Below, in pieces: positions 33,862-43,800 of a stretch of 64,000 nt of DNA. The stretch is from the NCBI GenBank assembly GCA_015060455.1, contig SUYM01000011.1, forward strand, positions 21,025 to 85,024, written 5' to 3'. Source of the DNA: Bacteroidales bacterium (lineage in GTDB: Bacteria > Bacteroidota > Bacteroidia > Bacteroidales > UBA932). Position numbers and translations under genes: made by a program. Numbering within the stretch: position 1 is the first letter of the stretch; the number at the start of each line of letters is the position of its first letter. Below the pieces are notes generated by a model, which saw nothing but the letters and a program-made list of their open reading frames with translations, had not been told where the DNA came from and made no database searches.

Positions 33862-35049
33862 ATGAGAAAATTTATAACCCTGACGCTGCTTGTCTTTGCG
33901 TCATTGGGTTCATCTTTCGCACAGCAGTCAAGAGCAAAAGTGCTCTGCGGCCCATACGTGCAATCTATGTCACAGACCGGTTTTACAGTAATCTGGACAA
34001 CAGATGTTGATGCTGTCGCGTGGGTCGAGGTCGCTCCCGATGACGAGAGTCATTTCTACAATCAGGAAAGAGACAAATATTACGACACACGCGGTCACGG
34101 TATCCATCCTATCGGAAAGATTCACAAGGTCGTGGTTGACGGTCTGCAACCGGGCACCACATACCGTTACAGGATCATGTCGAAAGGCGTCAGCGCATAC
34201 AACGGATCGGGAAATGTCGAGTACATGAAGCCGGCCGGAACTGATGTTCACAGAGGACAGCCGTTCAGGATCACTACCTACAAGGAGGATTATGACAAAC
34301 TGACCTTCGACATCTTCAATGATATCCACGGAAAGGATTCCCTTTTCAATCTCATTCTCAACGGAGCACGTCCGAACCGTGATTTCGTGTTCCTTAACGG
34401 AGACATGACAAGCAATATCTCGAATGAAGAACTCATCGCAAAGATGTATCTCAAATCTGCGGCCAAGAGTTTCAACGGTTCGATCCCTATGTTCGCTTCC
34501 CGCGGAAATCATGAACTCAGAGGACGTGACGCTGTAAAGTGGTTCGACTACTTTGAAACTCCGACAGGGGCTCCGTACTATTCGTTCAGCATCGGCAAGT
34601 TCTTCTTTGTGGTGCTTGACGCCTGTGAAGACAAGCCTGACACCGATATAGAATACAGCGGCATCGTCGCATCAAGACCATACGTCGAGCGTCAGGCGAA
34701 ATGGCTCAAGGAGGTGCTTGCTTCCGAGGAGTGCAGAAACGCTGAGGTCAGAATAGCCTTCTGTCACGTGCCGCCGGAAACCAACGGCTGGTATGGTGCA
34801 GCACAGATGTGCCGTCTTCTTGTTCCGCCTCTCAATGAGGCCGGCATCGATGCCATGTTCTGCGGACACATCCACAGATGGAGAGTGGCCAATCCGGACG
34901 GCAGCATCTCAAACGCGAATTTCCCTGTGGTCTGCAACCCGAACATGCAGCGCATGGAGGTGACAGTCACACCTAAGGCAATCGAAATCAACACATTCAA
35001 CACTGAGGGAAAGAGCACGAACACTCACAGGATATCGTTGAAGAAATGA
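33862..35049 (+). CDS. Secreted purple-acid-phosphatase-like metallophosphoesterase
   Basis: A 395-residue exported enzyme: signal peptide (ending SSFAQ), an N-terminal fibronectin-III-like domain (about 25-125, VLCGPYVQSMSQTGFTVIW, GLQPGTTYRYRIMS) and a metallophosphatase core (about 140-370). Metal ligands appear as FDIFNDIHGK, FVFLNGDM, ASRGNHE, FCHVPPE and FCGHIHRW. The layout is that of purple acid phosphatase-like phosphoesterases. It lies 150 bases upstream of the second SusC operon on the same strand, so it may supply phosphatase activity to that system; linkage is inferred. Confidence 0.88.
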   Translation: MRKFITLTLLVFASLGSSFAQQSRAKVLCGPYVQSMSQTGFTVIWTTDVDAVAWVEVAPDDESHFYNQERDKYYDTRGHGIHPIGKIHKVVVDGLQPGTTYRYRIMSKGVSAYNGSGNVEYMKPAGTDVHRGQPFRITTYKEDYDKLTFDIFNDIHGKDSLFNLILNGARPNRDFVFLNGDMTSNISNEELIAKMYLKSAAKSFNGSIPMFASRGNHELRGRDAVKWFDYFETPTGAPYYSFSIGKFFFVVLDACEDKPDTDIEYSGIVASRPYVERQAKWLKEVLASEECRNAEVRIAFCHVPPETNGWYGAAQMCRLLVPPLNEAGIDAMFCGHIHRWRVANPDGSISNANFPVVCNPNMQRMEVTVTPKAIEINTFNTEGKSTNTHRISLKK

Positions 35050-35077
35050 GATTGATGTCTAATATGAATATTTTGAT

Positions 35078-35086
35078 GGGGGGGGG
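35078..35086. promoter_or_regulatory. Run of nine G followed by TA, upstream of second SusC operon
   Basis: The second long G tract of the window, again followed by TA and again upstream of a SusC operon. An A/T-rich stretch (35108-35123) about 25 bases downstream could be an atypical -7 region; no TAnnTTTG is present. Confidence 0.5.
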
Positions 35087-35125
35087 TAGAAACCTAGCCC
35101 TTAATACCTTATATATAATATAGTG

Positions 35126-35163
35126 CATGGCGGCAGCCGGACTGAGTTCCGGTTGCCGCCATG
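35126..35163 (+). promoter_or_regulatory. 16-bp stem-loop in the SusC2 leader
   Basis: CATGGCGGCAGCCGGA pairs with TCCGGTTGCCGCCATG with a single G-U pair and a 6-base loop. It covers an in-frame ATG at 35161, favouring the downstream start at 35203. No U tract follows, so it could be a leader structure, a processing site or a weak terminator of the upstream gene. Confidence 0.6.
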
Positions 35164-35202
35164 TTGCGTTATGAAACGGATAACAACACTAAAATAATTT
35201 TT

Positions 35203-38200
35203 ATGAAAAAACTTTATCTATGGACAATTCTGATCCTTTCGGCGTTCCTTGTGATGCCGATGCCAGCGTCCGCGGAGCCTATTTTTGCTCAGCAGACTGA
35301 CGGCATCTCAGGAAAGGTGACAGATGAAACCGGTGAACCTATAATCGGTGCCGGCGTCATGGTGAAGGGAACAACAGTCGGTACCATTACTGACATTGAT
35401 GGTTTCTACCTTATCAATGCCGCTGCCGGTCAGGTGCTTGAATTCTCTTCAATAGGCTACGTCTCCCAGGAAGTGACAGTGGGAACAGCAAGCGTCATCA
35501 ATGTCGTGCTCAAGACCGACAATGAACTTCTTGACGAAGTCGTGGTGGTCGGTTATGGAGTGCAGAAGAAGGTCAACCTCACAGGATCAGTCAGCGTGGT
35601 CAATTCCGAGGACCTTGTGGGACGTTCATCTGCCAGCACTTCAAACCTTCTTGTCGGTGTCGTTCCTAACATGAACGTGACAAACGACAATGGACGTCCG
35701 GGTGACGGATCAAGCATCAACATCCGTGGTGTCAACTCGATTTCCAGCAGTGCAGGACCTTATGTCCTCGTTGATGGTGTTGAGGGAAGCATTGACCGTG
35801 TAAACCCTAACGACATCGAGTCCATTTCAGTGCTCAAGGATGCGTCGTCAGCAGCGATCTACGGTGCGAAGGCTGCGTTCGGTGTGATCCTCATCACGAC
35901 CAAGCAGGGTAAGGACGGAAAGGCACACGTCGACTACAACGGACGTTTCACCTTCCACTCTCCTGCGGTAAGCACTGACTTCGAGACACGCGGATACTAT
36001 TCTGCTGCTATGGTTGACTATTTCTCACGTCAGTTGAAAGGTCAGAACTTTACTACTTATGACGAAGAGGACTACTATCAGCTCTGGATTCGTCGCAACG
36101 ACAAGACCGAGCATCCTGACCGTCCGTGGGTGGTTGAGAAAAACGGTCAGTACGCTTATTATGCAAACATGGACTGGTTCAATTACTTCTTTGAGAACGA
36201 GCGTCCTACTCACGAGCATAATATCAGCGTATACGGTGGTACGGATAAGATCAACTATCGTATTTCTGCCGGTTACTACAATCAGGACGGTGTCCTCAGG
36301 CAGGGCAAGGGTGATACCTATACCCGCTACGACATGAGAGCGAAGATTGCGGCACAGATTACAGACTGGCTCAAGGTCAGCAACAATACTTCGTTCTTCC
36401 AGGACAAGTATCCGTACTACACCCGTGGTAATGTGAAGAACCTCTTTAACAAGACAGCCCTTCACGGACTCGCATCAATTCCTGCATCCAACCCGGACGG
36501 TACTCCGATCTGGAAGGTTTCAAATTACGCTGTCGTTGAACAATATAAGTTGATGAGCGGTTATGCTGCAGTGGCTGAACATGGCGGTACATACAACCAG
36601 GACGACAACAACAACTTCTCGACAACATTCGAGGTTGTCCTCACTCCGCTCAAGGGCCTCCGCATCACCGGAGACTATACCTTCACAATGTCTGAATACA
36701 GGGCAGTCAACCGTCAGTTGCCCGTTCCTTATTCTCAGTATCCTGGTGTAGTCGAGAGCATTACTGAACTTACTGACAAACTCACAGAGACGAGAAAGGA
36801 CGGAAGAATGCATACAGCCAACGTCTATGCAAACTATTCAAGAACTTTTGCCGAGTCTCACAATATGTCCCTGATGCTCGGTGCATTCTACAATACCAGA
36901 TACAATTACGACTGGTCAGCCGACCGCACAGGTCTGATCAGTGAGGAACTCAATGATTTCAATCTCGCTACAGGTGAGGAAATGTCTATCAGCGGCGGAA
37001 AGTCACGTTACATCAACAATGGTCTTTTCTTCCGTGCAGGTTATGATTACAAAGGCCGCTATCTTGTAGAGTTCAATGCCCGTTATGACGGATCGTCACG
37101 TTTCCCTAAGGGCATCCGCTACGGCTTCTTCCCGTCTGTGTCAGCAGGTTGGAGAATGAGCGAGGAAGCATGGTTCGCCCCAGCAAAGAAGGTTGTCAGC
37201 AACCTCAAGATCCGTGCGTCTTACGGTAAACTCGGTAACAATGAGGTTTCTAACTATGGATATATCCAGACCATTCAGTCAAAAGCAGAAATCAGTTATC
37301 TCTTCGGAGGCCAGAACCTCGCATCAGGAACTTCAGTTTCGGCTCCGAACGCGTCTGACTACTCATGGGAGGTCGTTACTTCTGCAAACCTCGGTCTCGA
37401 TATCAGTTTCTTCGAGAACAGGCTCAATTTCAGCGGTGACGCCTATATCCGTGATACAGACGGTATGTTCATGGCAAGTGCAGACCTCCCTGCGGTTTAC
37501 GGTGCATCCGCTCCGAAGAGCAATGCTGCATCTCTCCGTACGAAGGGTTGGGAATTCATGATTGACTGGAAGGATTCGTTTGAACTGGCTGGTCAGCCGT
37601 TCCACTATTCGGTAGGATTCTCTCTTGCAGACAACGTTTCCAATGTATGTCATTACAATAATGACAACAAGACCATCGGTACTCCATATAATGGAGAGCG
37701 TCTTGGTGACATGTGGGGTTATGTAGTTGACGGTTACTTCCAGTCAGAAGAGGAAATTGCAAACCACAGAGTGGACCAGTCATATGTGAACTCGCTCATC
37801 AATACAAGTGCAATCGATCAGGGGCTCCACCCTGGAGACCTTAAATTCGTCGATATGGACGGTGACCGCAAGATCCTCCCTACAACATCTGCAAACGATG
37901 TGAAGGATATGGTTATCATCGGTAACTCGCTTCCAAGATTCACACATACTCTCCGCTTCTCTGCTAACTGGATGGGTATCGACTTCTCTCTCCTTTTCAA
38001 CGGTGTAGGACGTCAGCACTGGTATCCGGGTGGTGATACATATCTTTTCTGGGGACCTTATTCAAGACCTTTCGTAACATATATCCCGATGGATATTTAT
38101 GACAGGATATGGTCTGAAGACAACCCGGACGCATATTTCCCACGTCCACGCGGTTGGACAGCCTATCCTGGTGACGGCGGTCCTCGTCAGTTGACCGTTG

Positions 38201-38475
38201 TCAACAACAGGTATCTCCAGAATGTGGCATACTTCCGTCTCAAGAACCTGACTCTCGGATATTCGCTTCCAAAGAAGTGGATGGACAGAATCAAGATCGA
38301 GAAGGTGCGTATCTACTTCAGCGGCGAGAACATCTTCACGCTTTCTCCTATCAAGTCGAAGTACATCGACCCTGCAATGGCCGGTTCATCATGTACTTGG
38401 CAGACAGGTAACACAAGTGTGTATGGTTATCCTACCGCACGCGCATATTCATTTGGTCTTGACATAACATTCTAA
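35203..38475 (+). CDS. SusC-family TonB-dependent transporter (phosphoglycan-type locus)
   Basis: 1090 residues from the ATG at 35203, chosen because it begins a good signal peptide (MKKLYLWTILILSAF, ending ASAEP); the longer ORF starts inside a stem-loop. It has a carboxypeptidase-regulatory-like domain (ISGKVTDETGEPIIGAGVM), a plug (LVDGVEGSIDRVNPNDIESI, KDASSAAIYGAKAAFGVILI) and a barrel ending YSFGLDITF. No STN domain. It is distant from the first SusC, implying a different substrate. SusD follows by 16 bases. Confidence 0.95.
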   Translation: MKKLYLWTILILSAFLVMPMPASAEPIFAQQTDGISGKVTDETGEPIIGAGVMVKGTTVGTITDIDGFYLINAAAGQVLEFSSIGYVSQEVTVGTASVINVVLKTDNELLDEVVVVGYGVQKKVNLTGSVSVVNSEDLVGRSSASTSNLLVGVVPNMNVTNDNGRPGDGSSINIRGVNSISSSAGPYVLVDGVEGSIDRVNPNDIESISVLKDASSAAIYGAKAAFGVILITTKQGKDGKAHVDYNGRFTFHSPAVSTDFETRGYYSAAMVDYFSRQLKGQNFTTYDEEDYYQLWIRRNDKTEHPDRPWVVEKNGQYAYYANMDWFNYFFENERPTHEHNISVYGGTDKINYRISAGYYNQDGVLRQGKGDTYTRYDMRAKIAAQITDWLKVSNNTSFFQDKYPYYTRGNVKNLFNKTALHGLASIPASNPDGTPIWKVSNYAVVEQYKLMSGYAAVAEHGGTYNQDDNNNFSTTFEVVLTPLKGLRITGDYTFTMSEYRAVNRQLPVPYSQYPGVVESITELTDKLTETRKDGRMHTANVYANYSRTFAESHNMSLMLGAFYNTRYNYDWSADRTGLISEELNDFNLATGEEMSISGGKSRYINNGLFFRAGYDYKGRYLVEFNARYDGSSRFPKGIRYGFFPSVSAGWRMSEEAWFAPAKKVVSNLKIRASYGKLGNNEVSNYGYIQTIQSKAEISYLFGGQNLASGTSVSAPNASDYSWEVVTSANLGLDISFFENRLNFSGDAYIRDTDGMFMASADLPAVYGASAPKSNAASLRTKGWEFMIDWKDSFELAGQPFHYSVGFSLADNVSNVCHYNNDNKTIGTPYNGERLGDMWGYVVDGYFQSEEEIANHRVDQSYVNSLINTSAIDQGLHPGDLKFVDMDGDRKILPTTSANDVKDMVIIGNSLPRFTHTLRFSANWMGIDFSLLFNGVGRQHWYPGGDTYLFWGPYSRPFVTYIPMDIYDRIWSEDNPDAYFPRPRGWTAYPGDGGPRQLTVVNNRYLQNVAYFRLKNLTLGYSLPKKWMDRIKIEKVRIYFSGENIFTLSPIKSKYIDPAMAGSSCTWQTGNTSVYGYPTARAYSFGLDITF

Positions 38476-38491
38476 TACAGGAGGATATACT

Positions 38492-40243
38492 ATGAAATCA
38501 ACTAAAATTACAAAATGGCTGATCGGTCTTGTCTGCATAGCAGGACTCTCCTCTTGTGATATCACTCTTTATCCGGAGGATACAATCACTCCTGATTCTT
38601 ATTTCAGGAACGAGACAGACCTTGAATTGTTCACCAATTCATTATATACATCTCTTCCGGGAACTGAAATCTATGAGGATGAGGCTGATATCATCATCAA
38701 CATGATCATCGATGACAGAATTGCCGGAACCAGAGTTGTTCCTCAGTCCGGCGGCGGCTGGAGTTGGGGTACGCTCAGAAACATCAACTACTTCCTTGAA
38801 AACGCAGACCGTTGCGAGGATAAGGAGGTTCTTGCACACTATAAAGGTCTTGCGAGATTCTTCCGTGCATATTTCTACTATGACAAGGTAAGAAAGTTCG
38901 GTGATGTTCCATGGTATGACGGAGTCATCGGATCTGCTGACAAGGACCTTCTCCACAAACCGCAGGATTCGCGTATTCTCGTGATGGACAAGGTGCTTGA
39001 GGATCTTGATTTCGCAATTGCGAACCTTCGCTCTGATGCTGGTAGCATTTATCGTATAAACAAATGGGCTGCTCTTGCTCTCAAGTCCCGTGTCATGCTT
39101 TTCGAGGGTACTTTCCGCAAGTACCACAAACTCGGTCACTGGGAAGAGTGCCTTCAGGAGTGCGTTGAGGCTTCTGAAACACTCATGAAGGAAGGAGGTT
39201 ACAAACTTCACAGTTCGTACACAGCCCTCTTTACAACTCTTGATGCAAACCAGAATAAAGACGAGGTAATCCTTGCACGTAACTACAGTTATCCGCTTCT
39301 TTCCCATGGTGTTCAGGGATATGTGAATGCTGCTGGTGCCGGTGCCGGTGGAGTAACCAAGCGACTTGCCGATGCATATCTTATGAAGAACGGTACCCGT
39401 CATACTGAGCGTGCCGGCTATGCGACAATGAATTTCATTGACGAATGCAAGGACCGCGACCCTCGTATGGCTGCGACCCTCCGTACTCCGGGATTCAAGA
39501 AGGATGGTGCTGCTTGTGTTCCTGACATCAAGGTTGCAAATACAGGTTACCACCTCTGCAAGTATGAGATGGGTAAGAACTATGAATCATATTCTGAAGT
39601 CGATCTTTCTATTTTCCGCCTTGGTGAGGTCTATCTGAACTTTGCAGAGGCAAAGGCAGAACTCGGAACACTTACTCAGAAGGATCTTGACAACAGTATC
39701 AACCTTCTCCGCAAGCGTGCAGGTGTGACAGGAAACCTCAATATGGCCGATGCCAACGCAAAACCATGCGAATGGATGAAGTCGAACTATCCTAACCTCG
39801 TAGCGAATGCCGCAGCATACGGAAACGATGCAAACCTTGGAGTTATCCTTGAGATTCGCCGTGAGCGTACAGTAGAGTTCGTAATGGAGGGACTCCGTTA
39901 CTGGGACATCATGCGTTGGAAGGAAGGTAAGGTGTTCGAGGAACCGTTCCTCGGATTCTATATCCCTGCAGCAGGTCAGTATGACCTTGACGGCAATGGT
40001 ACAGTAGATTATACTTTCACTTCTGATACATATACCACTCCTACCGCCGGAACAACCTTGAAACTCGGAACTAATATCTACGTGACAGATGGTGACCACG
40101 GTAACCTGATTCTACACGGACAGTTCAAGAGGACATGGAACGAGGACAGGGACTACTACTATCCGATTCCTATCAAGGAACGTGTTCTTACCAATGGTAA
40201 ACTCAAGCAGAATCCGGGCTGGAATGACGGACTTTCGTTTTAA
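38492..40243 (+). CDS. SusD-family glycan-binding lipoprotein (phosphoglycan-type locus)
   Basis: 583 residues, lipobox LSSC. The SusD core is seen in HYKGLARFFRAYFYYDKVRK followed by FGDVPWY near residue 125, and in the C-terminal EIRRERTVEFVMEGLRYWDI with MRWKEGKVFEEP. It pairs with the SusC upstream at the outer membrane. The next gene starts 19 bases later and appears co-transcribed. Confidence 0.95.
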   Translation: MKSTKITKWLIGLVCIAGLSSCDITLYPEDTITPDSYFRNETDLELFTNSLYTSLPGTEIYEDEADIIINMIIDDRIAGTRVVPQSGGGWSWGTLRNINYFLENADRCEDKEVLAHYKGLARFFRAYFYYDKVRKFGDVPWYDGVIGSADKDLLHKPQDSRILVMDKVLEDLDFAIANLRSDAGSIYRINKWAALALKSRVMLFEGTFRKYHKLGHWEECLQECVEASETLMKEGGYKLHSSYTALFTTLDANQNKDEVILARNYSYPLLSHGVQGYVNAAGAGAGGVTKRLADAYLMKNGTRHTERAGYATMNFIDECKDRDPRMAATLRTPGFKKDGAACVPDIKVANTGYHLCKYEMGKNYESYSEVDLSIFRLGEVYLNFAEAKAELGTLTQKDLDNSINLLRKRAGVTGNLNMADANAKPCEWMKSNYPNLVANAAAYGNDANLGVILEIRRERTVEFVMEGLRYWDIMRWKEGKVFEEPFLGFYIPAAGQYDLDGNGTVDYTFTSDTYTTPTAGTTLKLGTNIYVTDGDHGNLILHGQFKRTWNEDRDYYYPIPIKERVLTNGKLKQNPGWNDGLSF

Positions 40244-40262
40244 TAAATAAAATTCTGAAACG

Positions 40263-42536
40263 ATGAAAAACAAGAATATATATGGTATCATCCTCGCCGC
40301 TGCCCTTGTGCTTGCCGGCTCTTGTACAAAAGAGCGCGACATGTCGGATGTGGACAAGTGGCTTGGAGAATATTACAATCAGGAATGCAAATGGGATATG
40401 GATTCCATCACGTTCCATAGGGCGGAATGGACATCGCAGGCCGTAATCGAGGGTGTGCAGATGCGTAAGACCCAGGCCAAGATCAAAGGGTTTAACCGCA
40501 GCATTTCATATATCTCTTACTCACCAGATGAGTTCAAGACGTATGTGGGTTACAGCGAGCAGGGCGGAACAGTTGAGGAGGTTGCTGCAGCACAAAGCGG
40601 TGCTCTCTTTGCAATCAGCGGAGTTTCGTCTGCTGCAAACTATTTCAAGTACAACGGATCTGTTGTATCTTCTTCAACTGCTGATGCTTCACAGGTGAAT
40701 GGAGTGCTTGCCATTTCAAACAGCCTTAATACCAACATGTTCTCTATCTATAACTGTGAGGACGGAAATTATTCGTCAATCTCGGAGGATAACGCAATGG
40801 CTACGGGTGCCGTCCTTGTCGCTGGAGGAAAGGAAATGACTTTCCCTGCAGGAGATTATTATGATACAAGAAAGGCACGTTCGATTATCGGTTATGACTT
40901 CAATACAGGTAACTACATCTTTGCAACCATTGATAAGAGCGCGGACGGTACGGCTGAGGGATCTACAATCGCTGAGGCTGCTTTCTTTGCAAGAATGATG
41001 GGAATGACAGAGGCTGTATGCCTTGCTGACGGCGATGCCGCCACTATCTGGAGCAAGGATGAAGGTGTGCTCAATGTTCCTTCGTCAGCAACTCCGACCA
41101 AGGTGTCGTCAGTCGTTTATGTAGGTGCGAATGTTCCTGCGCTTGACGGAAAGGGAACAGCCGAAGAGCCATATATTATCGATATGGCAGTGAAGATGAA
41201 GCAGATGAGGGCTTATGCTCCTGCAGGTGGTGAGACATATTTCAAACTCACTCAGGATATCAACATGTCTTCGACCAAGACATGGTATCCTGTCAACTGG
41301 GATGGCGAGTTCAACAGAAAGGTTCACTTCGACGGTAACGGAAAGACTATTGCCAACTTCTCACCTAACGCATTTGTTGACAATGCGACAGGAGCGGCAA
41401 CAAACTATCCTTCATTGTTCGGTGTGCTTTACGGTTCATGCAAGGATCTTACTATCAAGGATTCCAAGATTACTACAGCCAAGTCTTCAGCCGGTTTCAT
41501 CGGCGGATATATCGGAACATCCGGAAAACCTGGTCTGGTTGAGAACGTACATCTTGTAAATTGCGAGATTGACGGTACTGGCAATACTTATGGCGGTTTC
41601 GGCGGTAACGGTCGTGAGGCTACAATCAAGAACTGCTCGGCAGATATCGTGATCCGTGCTGCGGGTCCTGATGTAGGTGGATTCATCGGTCTTGGTCAAG
41701 GCACAATAGAGATAGAGAACTGTACTGCGGAGGTAGATCTTGCAGCACAGAAAGATCCGGGCGGCAATATGCGTTATGGCGGTATCGTCGGCTATCACAA
41801 GGGTACAACGATTTCAATAAAGAACTCTTCTGCATCCGGTCTTATCTCATGCGGTTACAGTTGCAACACATCAGGAGGAATCCTTGCTTACTCCGGTTCA
41901 ACAACATCAACCCTTATCTCACAGTGCAAGTCATCCGTTGATTTGAAGAATGATACCGGCAAGAGTCTGTCAAATTCCGGAGGTATGGTCGGTAATCATG
42001 GTTCTGCCGGTACCTGTACTATCGAGGACTGCTACGCTACTGGAGACCTGGTAGTAAATCAAAGATGTGGAGGAATTGTCGGTGCACAGGAAAACGGTAC
42101 AGTGAATATTATCAATTCATATACTACGTCAACCATTGACGGATACTCCGGCTTGGGATCGGTCATGGGTGTAGTTACTAAGGCTGCCGGAACTTTGAAA
42201 TTGACGAACTGCATCGGATGGTCAGCATCAATCAAATCTGCAAGACCTGATAACAGCAAATGGTGCTGCGGCGGTCTTGTCGGCTCAGTAGAGGGAAAAC
42301 TTACAGCGACAGGATGTGTCAGAACTCCTGATATGACTTTCACAGATGCAGTAAGAACTCTCACTACGCATGCTGACATCAATAACTCTACTCCTGAAGG
42401 AACTGCAAACAATCATCCGTTCGACGGAAGACCGTCTGCCGACGCTACCGTTTCGGCAGCGGCAGCAACAGCAGGCTGGAGCACAAGCATCTGGGATCTT
42501 TCGGGTGACCTTCCTGAATTGAAAATCTTTAAATAA
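40263..42536 (+). CDS. Lipoprotein with decayed NAGPA domain fused to GLUG beta-repeat region
   Basis: 757 residues, lipobox LAGSC. Residues about 50-270 resemble the phosphodiester glycosidase (NAGPA) fold of the next gene but one: RSIIGYDFNTGNYIFATIDK aligns with its RTAYALTADNDLLLVVVDGR, and AVCLADGDAATIW with AVNMDGGGSSAMY. The DGR becomes DKS and DGGGSS becomes DGDAAT, so catalysis is probably lost. From about 300 comes a GLUG region (GFIGGYIG, GGFGGNG, GGIVGYHKG repeats) and the shared C-terminus GWSTSIWDLSGDLPELK. Probably a surface glycan-binding protein; that role is inference. Confidence 0.75.
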   Translation: MKNKNIYGIILAAALVLAGSCTKERDMSDVDKWLGEYYNQECKWDMDSITFHRAEWTSQAVIEGVQMRKTQAKIKGFNRSISYISYSPDEFKTYVGYSEQGGTVEEVAAAQSGALFAISGVSSAANYFKYNGSVVSSSTADASQVNGVLAISNSLNTNMFSIYNCEDGNYSSISEDNAMATGAVLVAGGKEMTFPAGDYYDTRKARSIIGYDFNTGNYIFATIDKSADGTAEGSTIAEAAFFARMMGMTEAVCLADGDAATIWSKDEGVLNVPSSATPTKVSSVVYVGANVPALDGKGTAEEPYIIDMAVKMKQMRAYAPAGGETYFKLTQDINMSSTKTWYPVNWDGEFNRKVHFDGNGKTIANFSPNAFVDNATGAATNYPSLFGVLYGSCKDLTIKDSKITTAKSSAGFIGGYIGTSGKPGLVENVHLVNCEIDGTGNTYGGFGGNGREATIKNCSADIVIRAAGPDVGGFIGLGQGTIEIENCTAEVDLAAQKDPGGNMRYGGIVGYHKGTTISIKNSSASGLISCGYSCNTSGGILAYSGSTTSTLISQCKSSVDLKNDTGKSLSNSGGMVGNHGSAGTCTIEDCYATGDLVVNQRCGGIVGAQENGTVNIINSYTTSTIDGYSGLGSVMGVVTKAAGTLKLTNCIGWSASIKSARPDNSKWCCGGLVGSVEGKLTATGCVRTPDMTFTDAVRTLTTHADINNSTPEGTANNHPFDGRPSADATVSAAAATAGWSTSIWDLSGDLPELKIFK

Positions 42537-42542
42537 GGTATG

Positions 42543-42687
42543 AGATTCTTCGCTTCGCTCAGAATGACAACAAACTGTCATCCTGAACGAAATGACAACA
42601 AACTGTCATCCTGAACGAAATGACAACAGACTGTCATCCTGAACGAAATGACAACAGACTGTCATCCTGAACGAAGTGAAGGATCTG
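42543..42687. repeat. REP-like repeat with internal 28-bp tandem array
   Basis: The left end (42543-42569) and right end (42658-42687) are inverted versions of the TGTCATYCTGARCGAAGYGAAGRATCT repeat common in Bacteroidota. Between them the 28-bp unit ACTGTCATCCTGAACGAAAT + GACAACAR is repeated, starting at 42574, 42602, 42630 and 42658. Each unit can fold through TGTCAT/ATGACA. Confidence 0.85.
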
Positions 42688-42707
42688 TAAATTAATCGAA
42701 ATACATT

Positions 42708-43784
42708 ATGAAACTAAACAGAATATTAATGTTTGTTGCAGCGGTGATCGTGTTCGGCACCGCCTGCAACCCATACAAGATTGAGATTCCTCATTGGCCA
42801 TATGAGGATCCGGATTGGGTGGACGATGGCACCGGCAGTTCAGGATGGGATCCGGTGGCTGCGGCAAGTAATGTGGTTTATCCGGATGCTGGTGGAGAGA
42901 AGACACAGACCCTTCTGACAACATCAGGCTGGTCCTCGACAACAATTGAGGAAGGTCTTGTCTTCCATCATTTCAAGGGAAGGTCCGAGGATGCCAATAA
43001 CGATAATCAGGATGTTTACGTTCTCGAACTTGATTTGGACAATCCTAATTACAGACTATATTTCCATTATGGCAGTAATACCACTTCAGGTGCGGCATCA
43101 AATCTTAACGCGATTGCTGCAGTAAACGGAACATATGAGTTGGAGGCTGTATATGTAAGGACCCAGGGCGTCAACCGCAGTGAAGTGAAACTTGCATCGA
43201 ACCACCAGCGTTTCTGGAAGCATGGAGGAGCGATTGTCGGTGGAGATAGGAGGATTGCAATGGTAAATGGTTCAGGTCCGTATAAGGAGTCGGCACATAC
43301 CAGCCAGGCAGGTGAATATGCAATCGAACTCTACAAGAACCTCAAGGAACCGAACATCTTCGCAGCAGCACCTATGCTGATTGATGATTATGATCCTGTC
43401 GGAGAAAGGTTCGTGCCTGAAGGAGTCAACGTGAATTCTTACGAGAAGGAGGATGCCTTCGGTCACCAGGGTAACCGTCATCCGCGTACGGCATATGCTC
43501 TTACTGCGGACAACGACCTTCTTCTTGTGGTTGTCGACGGACGTACAAGTACAGCGAAAGGTATGACCGCAAAGGAACTTACCCGCTTCCTCAAGAGACA
43601 TTTCAATCCTCGCTGGGCGGTCAATATGGACGGTGGCGGATCTTCTGCGATGTACATCAAGGGTCACGGAAGCAAGGACAAGAACGACATTGTCAACAAT
43701 TTTACAGATACTGACGATAACGGCAAACTTGTGGAGAGAAGCGTTTCGACCCACCTTATCATTCAGAAATACGCTGCAAACTAA
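42708..43784 (+). CDS. NAGPA-type phosphodiester glycosidase family lipoprotein
   Basis: 358 residues, lipobox FGTAC. The domain is homologous to mammalian uncovering enzyme (N-acetylglucosamine-1-phosphodiester glycosidase). The motifs are intact: RHPRTAYALTADNDLLLVVV with DGR, and WAVNMDGGGSSAMYIKG. Family enzymes hydrolyse sugar-1-phosphodiesters. As a surface or periplasmic lipoprotein in a SusCD operon, it would unmask or release N-acetylhexosamine from a phosphodiester-linked glycan. Substrate is inferred. Confidence 0.88.
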   Translation: MKLNRILMFVAAVIVFGTACNPYKIEIPHWPYEDPDWVDDGTGSSGWDPVAAASNVVYPDAGGEKTQTLLTTSGWSSTTIEEGLVFHHFKGRSEDANNDNQDVYVLELDLDNPNYRLYFHYGSNTTSGAASNLNAIAAVNGTYELEAVYVRTQGVNRSEVKLASNHQRFWKHGGAIVGGDRRIAMVNGSGPYKESAHTSQAGEYAIELYKNLKEPNIFAAAPMLIDDYDPVGERFVPEGVNVNSYEKEDAFGHQGNRHPRTAYALTADNDLLLVVVDGRTSTAKGMTAKELTRFLKRHFNPRWAVNMDGGGSSAMYIKGHGSKDKNDIVNNFTDTDDNGKLVERSVSTHLIIQKYAAN

Positions 43785-43800
43785 TTAATTGCATAAGATT

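Noticed and set aside
42574..42685. Regular 28-bp repeats resembling a CRISPR array
   Set aside because: Units are directly adjacent with no spacers, and the ends match a known dispersed repeat; no cas genes nearby.
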